A model generated the notes under the pieces. It saw only the letters and a program-made list of their open reading frames with translations, searched no databases and was not told the origin of the DNA. 49,995 bases of DNA from CAZYTO01 sp964650405 (GTDB lineage Bacteria > Acidobacteriota > Thermoanaerobaculia > Gp7-AA8): NCBI GenBank assembly GCA_964650405.1, contig CAZYTO010000009.1:1-49995 (forward strand), given 5' to 3'. Every line of letters starts with the position of its first letter. The first letter of the stretch is position 1. This document shows positions 35,566 to 43,538 of the stretch, piece by piece. The translations under genes and the position numbers were made by a program.

Positions 35566-37167
35566 TCATCGTCTTCCCCCATCCGAAGCTCGCTTGACGC
35601 TCCCGCCGGTCCCAAGCCTGGAAGGCGGCGCTGCGTTCAGATCCGCGTCGAACAGCGCAGCCTTCGCGGTGAACAGGTCGTGCAACTCGAAAAGCGCCGC
35701 TCTCGCGGCTTCATCGTGCAGGACGACCGCGCGCATGGCCAGGACGTGTTCGTTGCCGGGAGCCTCCGTCGTGGCCTGTTCGAGGAAGGGTCGCGGATCG
35801 CGTCCCAGATGGGCGGCCGCGACGGCGCGGTAGTAGGCGATTGAGGGGACGGCGTGCGTGCCGCGGCGCGGCTGATCGCCGAGGGGCGCCAGAAGAGCAT
35901 CGGCATTTTGCCAGTCGCCGTGGCGCTCGAGGTCGATGGCGTGCTGGAGGGCGTCGTCGTAGCGCTCGGGCGCGTCCTCGCGCTGCGCGTGCGTGGGGAG
36001 GGTCAACAGAATCCCGGTGAGGAGAACGCCGATTGCCAGGCCGCGGCGCTCCCGGAGTCCGGCCACCCCGGTGCCACCGAGAATCGCCAGCGCGGGAAGC
36101 ACGGCATTCCGCTGCCGGGCGGTGACGTAGAAGACGGCGAGCACGAGCCCGGTGGCAAGCGCGAACCAGGCGATCGGCGCGACCTCCCGGCGGCGAATGA
36201 GGACGCCGGCGGCCGCGAGGGCGACCGTGAAGCCGAAGGGAATGAAGAGCAGCCACGGCAGTTGCGCCGCCTTCCGCTGCATCGTCACGAGATCCCACGG
36301 GTCATAGCTCTGGAGGGCGTAGAGCGCCTTGCGCGCCGTGAGCGCCAGCGCCGCGCCGGGATACGCGCGCATGAACGCGAAGGCCTTGCCGGTCCAGTAC
36401 CGATTCGACTCGGCACGTGTGAGGGAACGATGCGATGCCTTCGACGCCACCAGGCGATAGGCGACGTGGAGGTAATCGGGCTGGCGGGAAGCCGCCTGTA
36501 GATCGGTAACGATCTTCGGCTGTACGCCGGCATAGCCAGTCGCACTGGGGTTCATCCCCTCATAGAAGACGGTACCGGGATCCATCAGCACGGCTTCTCC
36601 CGTGAGCATCACATTGATCCCCAGCATGACGACGACCGGAGAGAATGCCGCACCGAGGGCCAGCGCGAAACGGCGTCCCCACAGCGACGGCAGGGCCAGC
36701 AGCGCCACCGGCCGGCAGATCGCGGAGAGGCCGAGGAAGAGACCGGCGAGCACGTGCCGCTTCGTCACGAGAAGCCAGAGCGCGATCGCATTCAACAGCA
36801 GGATCAGCGTCTCCGGCTCGAAATCGGTGGCGCAGACAAGGGCCGCCTTGCTGCCGAGAAGCAGCACGGCGGCGGACACCCCGGCCACGGGTCCGGCGAT
36901 GCGGCGTGCGGCGTCGCCCGCCAGCCCGGCCGCCACACTCACCCAAACGATCTGCAGCGTTCGGATGGCCTTCGCGCCCATGCCCAGAGCACGCAACGCC
37001 ATGAGCAGCCAGTAGTAGCCGGGAGAGACCTCCGGCAGGCGATCACGCGAGATGAGAAAGTACTTGGCGAACCACCCCTGATCGGGCAGCGCGTTGATGA
37101 CGAGAATGCGGATGAGGGTCGCCAAGGCCAGCAGGGCCAGTGCGAGGAACAAAGTGCGGCGCGTCAC
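35566..37167 (-). CDS. GT-C type polytopic membrane glycosyltransferase (PMT/ArnT-like)
   Basis: GTG at 37167 starts VTRRTLFLALALLALATLIR, the first membrane helix; an ATG at 37203 would add 12 residues, and neither has a good ribosome site. The 533-aa protein has about ten membrane helices. The first loop (LPDQGWFAKYFLISRDRLPE, SPGYYWLLMALRALG) occupies the position of the catalytic loop in lipid-sugar-dependent glycosyltransferases. After the last helices is a soluble helical region (about 400-533) that looks TPR-like (ALQHAIDLERHGDWQNADAL). The acceptor is unknown. The Asp-Glu catalytic motif is not clear, so the family call is moderate. Confidence 0.65.
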   Translation of the reverse strand: MTRRTLFLALALLALATLIRILVINALPDQGWFAKYFLISRDRLPEVSPGYYWLLMALRALGMGAKAIRTLQIVWVSVAAGLAGDAARRIAGPVAGVSAAVLLLGSKAALVCATDFEPETLILLLNAIALWLLVTKRHVLAGLFLGLSAICRPVALLALPSLWGRRFALALGAAFSPVVVMLGINVMLTGEAVLMDPGTVFYEGMNPSATGYAGVQPKIVTDLQAASRQPDYLHVAYRLVASKASHRSLTRAESNRYWTGKAFAFMRAYPGAALALTARKALYALQSYDPWDLVTMQRKAAQLPWLLFIPFGFTVALAAAGVLIRRREVAPIAWFALATGLVLAVFYVTARQRNAVLPALAILGGTGVAGLRERRGLAIGVLLTGILLTLPTHAQREDAPERYDDALQHAIDLERHGDWQNADALLAPLGDQPRRGTHAVPSIAYYRAVAAAHLGRDPRPFLEQATTEAPGNEHVLAMRAVVLHDEAARAALFELHDLFTAKAALFDADLNAAPPSRLGTGGSVKRASDGGRR

Positions 37168-37316
37168 GCCGGCAATTCTGCAACGAACAGGCGGGCAACC
37201 CATCCGAGAATGCTCGGCGCCGGTCCGCGCCGCAAGGCGGCTAGGCCGGGCGATCTGTCCGGCTGCCAGCGCCGCAGCGACGAGGCCGGCCAGGATGGGC
37301 CCTGACGGAACACGAG

Positions 37317-37455
37317 GCTTGCACCTAAGTCGGTTCGGAGCCTGATCCCAAAGGCTGGAAGGCTGAAAGGCTGAAAGGGCCAGAGGCAGCGCCGTGCTTC
37401 CTTCCAGCCTTTCAGCCTTGCGCCGAAACCGATGCTCTGACTTTAGGTGCCAAGC
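37317..37455. mobile_element. 139-bp palindromic MITE-like element with 11-bp target duplication
   Basis: The ends are inverted: GCTTGCACCTAAGTC and GACTTTAGGTGCCAAGC. Both arms carry tandem octamers (AGGCTGAA-type) in opposite orientation, giving arms of about 60 bp. The 11-bp sequence CGGAACACGAG stands at both borders (37306-37316 and 37456-37466). This is the signature of insertion by a transposase acting in trans. It lies in the leader upstream of the A2M gene and could also act as a hairpin there. Confidence 0.7.
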
Positions 37456-37522
37456 CGGAACACGAGTCAAGTACGCGCGATACAGCGGAGGCCGCCGCCG
37501 CGGCGCTAGGATGAGCGCCATC

Positions 37523-40500
37523 ATGAAGAAGTGTGCCGTCCTTGCCTTCCTGCTGTGGGCTTCGCTTGCCCATGCCGCCGATAAGCTGACCATCGTCAAA
37601 GCCGGGCCGGTCGGCGAGCTCGCCCAGCTCTCCGAGGCGAATGAGATCCGGGTTGTGTTCAACGAGCCGATGGTGGTCTTGGGCAGGATTCCCAAGGTGG
37701 TCACGGTGCCGTGGCTTCACGTCGCGCCGGAGGTACCCGGCGCGTTTCGCTGGTCGGGAACGACGACCCTGATCTTCACGCCGGCGAAGAAGCTGCCGTT
37801 CGCCACGAAGTACGAGGTGACGGTCGACGGCGCCGCGGCGGCGGTGAGCGGGCACACGCTCGGCAAGGCCTATCGTTTCTCCTTCACGACGCCGACCATC
37901 CAGCTCAAGAGCGTGGACTGGTACCGCAAGGGCGGCAAGGTGGACGGGCCGGTCGTCATCGGCCTGCGCTTCAACCAGCCTGTCGATGCGGAGGTGATCG
38001 CTTCGCACCTCTCGCTGCTCTATGCGACGCATGAATTCGCGGCTCCCGAGGTGCCCGCGGCGGACCGCCTCACCGCGGCGGAGAAGAAGGCCTACGAGGC
38101 GAAAGTGGCGACGGCGACGGGCACGGCCACCGCTACGGAAGCGGTTGCGGTGAAGATCGCGGCCGACTGGGACAAGAAGCACTGGAAGCCGGCCCCGGAG
38201 CTGGTGGTGGTGGAGACGCAGGCGGCGGTTCCGCCCGAGGCGAACCTCAATGTGCTGCTCGACGGCGAGCTGGCCAAGACGCCGCAGAACGTGCGCACGG
38301 GCAAGACGCAGCAGTACACGGTCTCCGTCGAGCCGGCCTTCTTCGTGAAGTCCATCGGCTGCACGGAGAAGTGCGACCCCGAGGCCAGCGACCGGGTGGA
38401 GCTACGCTCGCGGGACGGCGTGACGTTCGCCCAGGTGCACAAGGCCGTCTCGGTCACCGACATCACCAATCCGGCCCGGCCGGTGAAGCTGCCGCAGGGC
38501 GCGGCCAAACAAGAGTGGGAGTCGTCGAACACGTCGTTCGCCCTCGACGAGCTGGGCTACACGCTCGCTCCCGCGCACACGTATCTGGTGCGCATCGATC
38601 CTTCGCTCGCGGACGAGAGCGGTCAGGCCCTCGGCTATACGTGGCTGGCCGTCGTCGACGTCTGGCACAAGTCGGCCTTCAGCAGCTTCGGCGACGGCCA
38701 CGGCGTATGGGAGTCGAGCGGCGGCCCGCTGCTGCCGTTCTACGCGCGCAACCTGAAGAACATCCAGCAGTGGGTCTCGCCCATGACTCTCGAGCAGCTC
38801 ATGCCCACGATGCAAAAGCTGGAAGAGAACAAGTTCGCCGAGGCGCCGCCGGTCAAGGCGCAGGACCGAAAGCTCGCGCCGGTCGCCGACAAGATTCAGT
38901 CGTACGGCGTGGACATCAGCGGCGTCGCGCCGGGCGGGAAGGGCCTGGCCTGGGTGGCCGTACGCGACGGCGAGACCATTCCGAAGGCGGAGATCTGGGG
39001 CGGCGTGGAAGTCACGACCCGCTCGACGCTCGTGCAGGTGACGAATCTCGGCCTGTCTGTGAAGGACAGCCCGGTCAATACGCTCATCTTCGTCACGCAC
39101 CTCGACGACGCCACGCCGGTGGCCGGCGCGAAGGTGACCATCCGCGGGACGGAGAACCAGGTCGTCTGGACCGGAACGACGGACGACAAGGGCCTGGCCG
39201 TGGCGCCGAATACGGCGGCACTGCGCCTCCGCGCCGTGAAGAAAGAGAACGGCGAGGCGAAGCCGGGCGAGGAAGAAGACGAGCCGGTGGAAGGGTGGGA
39301 GGCGCTGGAGAGCCTGCGCTTCGTGGTCACGGCGGAGAAGGACGGCGACGCCGCCTACGTCACGAGCAACTGGAACGACGGGATCCGGCCGTGGGACTTC
39401 GAGATGAACTTCGACTTCGCCGAGTCGCAGCCGCTGCTGCGCGGCACGGTCTTCGCCGACCGCGGCGTCTACAAGCCGGGCGAGGAAGTGCATCTGAAGG
39501 CGATCCTGCGCAGCGACACGCCGTCCGGCGTGCAACTGCTGCCCCAGGGCACAAGCGTGACCATCGCGCTGCGCGATGCACACGACCAGGAGGTCGATCG
39601 CCGCACGCTGACGGCCAATGAGTGGTCGACGGCGGAGTGGACGTGGAAAGTGCCCGCCGAGGCCGTCCTCGGCACGTATCGCGTCATGGGCCGCATCGCC
39701 GGCCAACGGCTCCGCGTCTACGGCGACTTCCTCGTCGCGGCCTACCGCAGGCCCGACTTCCGCGTCGACGTCAAGCTCACGGCTCCGACGTCCGTGGCCG
39801 GCACGAAGCTGGACGGACTCATCTCCGGCCGCTACCTCTACGGCGGCCCCATGCCGAAGGCGCCGGTGAAGTGGACGTACTCCAAGACGCCCCTCTTCGA
39901 CGTGCCGCACGCCATCGCCGACCGCTACCCGGACAGCATCTACACGTTCCTCGGCGAGGCATCGGAAACGCGCAGCGAGACGACGATCGAGTCGAAGGAA
40001 GTGAAGCTCGACGCGAAAGGCGACCTGGCCCTGAAGCTCGATACCGACGTCGCTGCCGGCTGGCCGTGGTCGTACTCGCTGGAAGGCGACGTCACCGACG
40101 TCACGCGCCAGAAAATCGCCGGCCGCAACTCCGTGCGCATCGATCCGGCGCCGTGGTACATCGGCGTGAAGACGCCGCCGTATTTCGCCGAAGCGAATAC
40201 GGGCATCGACACGACCATTGTGGCCGCGGGCCTCGACGGCACTGCCGTGGCCGGCGTGACCGTGAGCGTCGAGCTGCACCGCATCCAGTGGAACAGCGTC
40301 CGGCATTCCGAGGGCAACGGCTTCTACACCTGGGAAACGGAGCGGAAGGAAGTGCCGGCCGGACAGTGGACGGTCACCTCCGCGGCGCAACCGGCACCGC
40401 TGCACGTGCCGATCGCCGAGGGCGGCGAATACCTCCTCATCGCCAAGGCATCCGATGCGGCCGGACACACGACCCAGACCCGGGCCTGGTTCTACGCGGA

Positions 40501-43396
40501 AGGGCAGGGATACACGGCGTGGGCGCGCTACGACAACAACCGCATCGACCTCGTGCCGGAGAAGAAGACGTGGAAGCCGGGCGAGACGGCGCGCATCCTG
40601 GTCAAGTCGCCGTGGGAGCACGCCACGGCGCTGCTCACCACCGAGCGGGAAGGCGTGCGCACGTGGAAGAAGTTCGACCTCACCTCGACCCAGCAGACCA
40701 TCAGCGTGCCGATCACCGAGGCGGACATCCCGAACGTCTTCGTCTCGGTGCTGCTGCTGAAAGGCCGCACGAAGGAGTCGGGCGGCAATGACGAGAGCGA
40801 CCCGGGCAAGCCGTCGTTCCGCATGGGCTACGTCGAGCTCGACGTCGTCGATGCCGCGAAGCGGCTGGCCGTCGACGTCAAGGCCGACCGCACCGACTAC
40901 CGCCCCGCGTCGAAGGCGAACGTCGACGTTTACGTGCGCGACGCCAAGGGCGCCGGCACCCGCAGCGAAGTGACGCTGTGGGCCGTCGACTACGGCGTCC
41001 TCTCGCTCACCGGCTACAAGACGCCCGACGTGATCGACTCGATCTACCTCCGCAAGGCGCTGCAGGTGGTGACCGATGAGTCGCGCGAGAAGATCATCAG
41101 CCGCCGCGTGCTGACGCCGAAGGGCGCCACGGACGGCGGCGGCGGCGGCAAGGACTCCGGGCCGGGGACGTTGCGCAAGGACTTCCGCGTCCTGGCGTTC
41201 TGGGTCGGCTCGCTCGTGACCGACAAGAACGGCCACGCCCGCACGACCATCACCCTGCCGGAGTCGCTGACGACCTACCGCATCATGGCCGTGGCCGGCG
41301 ACAAGGCCTCGCGCTTCGGCTGGGCCCAAAACGAGATCCGCATCAACAAGCCGCTCATGCTCACCCAGGCCTTCCCCCGTTTCCTGGCCCTCGGCGACAA
41401 GGCGTACTTCGGCTCCGTCGTCCACAGCCAGCTCAAGACCGGCGGCAAGGCCACGGTGACGGTGAAGACGCTTGATCCGAATGTGCTGGGGATCGAATGC
41501 GGCGGCGAGGGAGCGGCAGGCGGCGAGCGGCGAGCGGGGGGCGATCCGCGAACAGCGAACCGCGAACAGCGATCAGCGACCGATCAGCGACCCTGCACGC
41601 AAACCATCGACGTCGGTCCGGAAGGCAACGTCGAAGTCCGCTTCAATGCCGTGGCGAAGTCCGTCGGCGACGCCCGCATCCAGATGTCCGTGTCCATGAA
41701 CGGCGAGAGCGACGCGTACGAAGAGGTGCTCCCGGTTCGCCTGCTCCTTCCGGCCGACACCGTGGCGGCGTATGGCGAGGCGAATCCGCAGGCGAAGGAG
41801 ACTCTGGAAGTGCCCAAGGACGCCATCCCCACGATCGGCGGCCTGCATTTCGAGCTGGCCTCGACGCAGATGGTCGGCCTCAGCGAAGGCGCCGAGTACC
41901 TCGTCACGTATCCGTACGGCTGCGCCGAGCAGCGCTCGTCCGCGGCCATGGCCCTCATGCTGGCCGGCGATCTGGGCGGCGCGTTCAAGCTGCCGGGCAT
42001 CGACGCGCCGGCTGCGAAGACGATCGCTCAGAACACGCTCCACGAGCTGTACAAGTACCAGTGCGACGACGGCGGCTTCTCGCTGTGGGCAGGGGAGTGC
42101 GGCGTGTCCACGTCGCCGTACCTGACCGCGCACGTCCTGCACGTGATGCAACGCGGGCAGAAGCTCGGCTACGACGTGAGCAAAGATGTGCTGGACCGCG
42201 CCTACAAACGCGTGGAGACGGCGCTGGCGGAGAAGAAGCCGGCCAACGAAGCGTATTACCCGTTCTATACGGCGTGGCAGGCCTTGGCCGTGAAAACGCT
42301 GGTCGAGGCAGGCCGCAATGAGGACTCGCACCTCAACCGCCTCCTCGGCTACACCGACCGCATGCCGCTGTTCGGCATCGCCTATCTCGCCGACGCACTC
42401 ATCGCCAAAAACGAGCGCGGGCCGCGGTACGAAGACCTCCGCCGCCGCCTGACCAACGCCATCTCTCCCGAGGCGGGGGAGGCTCACGTGGAAGAGCTGA
42501 AGGACGATTACCTGGCCTGGCTGTGGAGCTCGAACACGCGCTCCACGGCCATCGCCCTGGGCACGCTGGTGCGCGGCGGTGACGACGAAGCGCTGGTCAA
42601 GCCGATGGTGCGCTGGATGATGAAGGCGCGCGCGAAGGGCCGCTGGGGCAACACGCAGGAGAACTCCTGGGCCATGGAAGGGCTCGTCGATTACTACCGC
42701 AAGTACGAGAGCGAGACGCCCGACTTCACCGGCGTCGTCACGGTCGGCTCGAACGCCGTGGCCAAGGACACGTTCCGCGGCCGTTCCACGGAAGCGAAGA
42801 TCCACGACGTGCCGATGGCGCAGCTCCCCACGGCCACGGTGCCGGTCCTCTTCGACAAACAGGGCACCGGTGTGCTGTTCTACCTGATGCGCCTTCGCTA
42901 CGCCGCGCCGTCTCTGATGAACGAGCCGCGCGCGCAGGGCTTCACCATCGACCGGCACTACGCGCTCGACGGCGTCAAGACTCCGGCCACTTCGTTCAAG
43001 GCAGGTGATCTGATCCGGGTGACGCTGACGATTCGGAATACGAAGGAACGGCGCTTCGTCGCCGTGACGGACCCGATCCCCGCCGGCACGGAGCCGGTGG
43101 AGTCGTGGTTCGCAACGACGGCCAATGACCTGGCCAACTCGCAGCGAAAGGGGGAAGAGGCGGCGTCGGGCGGCTGGAACTGGTGGGAGCGCGGCGGCTT
43201 CGATCACGTGGAGCGCCACGACGACCGCGTCGATCTCTTCGCCACCCGCCTCGGCGAGGGCACGCACGAGTTCACTTACCTCGTGCGCGCCACGACCGCC
43301 GGCACGTTCAACGCCGCGCCGCTCCGCGTCGAGGAGATGTACTGGCCGGAGATCTTCGGCCGGACGGCGAGTGCGGTGGTAGAGGTGAAACCGTGA
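37523..43396 (+). CDS. Bacterial alpha-2-macroglobulin (thioester protease trap)
   Basis: The ATG at 37523 gives MKKCAVLAFLLWASLAHA, a signal peptide; an ATG at 37511 would add four residues. The 1957-aa product has N-terminal macroglobulin domains, the MG2 motif VYKPGEEVHLKAIL (about 648), a flexible Gly/Lys bait-like stretch (GGGGGKDSGPG), the A2M core (FRVLAFWVGSLVTDKNGHAR, about 1220) and the thioester CAEQ at 1467-1470 followed by the alpha-helical thioester domain. It traps invading proteases in the periplasm. The next gene encodes PBP1C, the classic partner that repairs peptidoglycan. A repeat insert lies at residues 1326-1357. The signal peptide lacks an obvious lipobox. Confidence 0.93.
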   Translation: MKKCAVLAFLLWASLAHAADKLTIVKAGPVGELAQLSEANEIRVVFNEPMVVLGRIPKVVTVPWLHVAPEVPGAFRWSGTTTLIFTPAKKLPFATKYEVTVDGAAAAVSGHTLGKAYRFSFTTPTIQLKSVDWYRKGGKVDGPVVIGLRFNQPVDAEVIASHLSLLYATHEFAAPEVPAADRLTAAEKKAYEAKVATATGTATATEAVAVKIAADWDKKHWKPAPELVVVETQAAVPPEANLNVLLDGELAKTPQNVRTGKTQQYTVSVEPAFFVKSIGCTEKCDPEASDRVELRSRDGVTFAQVHKAVSVTDITNPARPVKLPQGAAKQEWESSNTSFALDELGYTLAPAHTYLVRIDPSLADESGQALGYTWLAVVDVWHKSAFSSFGDGHGVWESSGGPLLPFYARNLKNIQQWVSPMTLEQLMPTMQKLEENKFAEAPPVKAQDRKLAPVADKIQSYGVDISGVAPGGKGLAWVAVRDGETIPKAEIWGGVEVTTRSTLVQVTNLGLSVKDSPVNTLIFVTHLDDATPVAGAKVTIRGTENQVVWTGTTDDKGLAVAPNTAALRLRAVKKENGEAKPGEEEDEPVEGWEALESLRFVVTAEKDGDAAYVTSNWNDGIRPWDFEMNFDFAESQPLLRGTVFADRGVYKPGEEVHLKAILRSDTPSGVQLLPQGTSVTIALRDAHDQEVDRRTLTANEWSTAEWTWKVPAEAVLGTYRVMGRIAGQRLRVYGDFLVAAYRRPDFRVDVKLTAPTSVAGTKLDGLISGRYLYGGPMPKAPVKWTYSKTPLFDVPHAIADRYPDSIYTFLGEASETRSETTIESKEVKLDAKGDLALKLDTDVAAGWPWSYSLEGDVTDVTRQKIAGRNSVRIDPAPWYIGVKTPPYFAEANTGIDTTIVAAGLDGTAVAGVTVSVELHRIQWNSVRHSEGNGFYTWETERKEVPAGQWTVTSAAQPAPLHVPIAEGGEYLLIAKASDAAGHTTQTRAWFYAEGQGYTAWARYDNNRIDLVPEKKTWKPGETARILVKSPWEHATALLTTEREGVRTWKKFDLTSTQQTISVPITEADIPNVFVSVLLLKGRTKESGGNDESDPGKPSFRMGYVELDVVDAAKRLAVDVKADRTDYRPASKANVDVYVRDAKGAGTRSEVTLWAVDYGVLSLTGYKTPDVIDSIYLRKALQVVTDESREKIISRRVLTPKGATDGGGGGKDSGPGTLRKDFRVLAFWVGSLVTDKNGHARTTITLPESLTTYRIMAVAGDKASRFGWAQNEIRINKPLMLTQAFPRFLALGDKAYFGSVVHSQLKTGGKATVTVKTLDPNVLGIECGGEGAAGGERRAGGDPRTANREQRSATDQRPCTQTIDVGPEGNVEVRFNAVAKSVGDARIQMSVSMNGESDAYEEVLPVRLLLPADTVAAYGEANPQAKETLEVPKDAIPTIGGLHFELASTQMVGLSEGAEYLVTYPYGCAEQRSSAAMALMLAGDLGGAFKLPGIDAPAAKTIAQNTLHELYKYQCDDGGFSLWAGECGVSTSPYLTAHVLHVMQRGQKLGYDVSKDVLDRAYKRVETALAEKKPANEAYYPFYTAWQALAVKTLVEAGRNEDSHLNRLLGYTDRMPLFGIAYLADALIAKNERGPRYEDLRRRLTNAISPEAGEAHVEELKDDYLAWLWSSNTRSTAIALGTLVRGGDDEALVKPMVRWMMKARAKGRWGNTQENSWAMEGLVDYYRKYESETPDFTGVVTVGSNAVAKDTFRGRSTEAKIHDVPMAQLPTATVPVLFDKQGTGVLFYLMRLRYAAPSLMNEPRAQGFTIDRHYALDGVKTPATSFKAGDLIRVTLTIRNTKERRFVAVTDPIPAGTEPVESWFATTANDLANSQRKGEEAASGGWNWWERGGFDHVERHDDRVDLFATRLGEGTHEFTYLVRATTAGTFNAAPLRVEEMYWPEIFGRTASAVVEVKP
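41500..41592 (+). repeat. In-frame GAACAGC-type repeat insert in A2M
   Basis: Units GCGAACAGCGAACCGCGAAC and GATCAGCGACC follow GGCGAGCGGCGAGCG. They encode Arg/Gln/Ala-rich sequence (DPRTANREQRSATDQRP) between two conserved A2M segments (VKTLDPNVLGIE and TQTIDVGPEGNVEVRF). It keeps the frame open. Confidence 0.7.
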
Positions 43397-43538
43397 GGCG
43401 CGAAGCCGTGGGGCGTGAAGCCACGAGGCTCGCATCGCTCGCCGGTTACGGGGTTACGAGGTTGGGGGGTTACGAGGTTGCTGCGTTGCAGCACTTCATC
43501 CTTCTCCCTTCGCCCTCATGCACGCCAGGAGTGCGAAT
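43397..43538. repeat. Short tandem repeats between A2M and pbpC
   Basis: GCGAAGCCGTGGGGC/GTGAAGCCACGAGGC and then octamers GGTTACGG, GGTTACGA, GGTTGGGG, GGTTACGA (about 43443-43478). Another short-period repeat family at a gene border; the pbpC ribosome site AGGAG lies at its end. Confidence 0.6.

Noticed and set aside
35566..37704. 712-codon version of the glycosyltransferase
   Set aside because: Upstream codons run through the palindromic element and the A2M leader; the membrane protein begins at 37167 or 37203.
38402..41425. 1007-codon minus-strand frame opposite A2M
   Set aside because: Shadow frame of a GC-rich gene with clear domain evidence on the plus strand; also 41573-43435 and 44607-45938.
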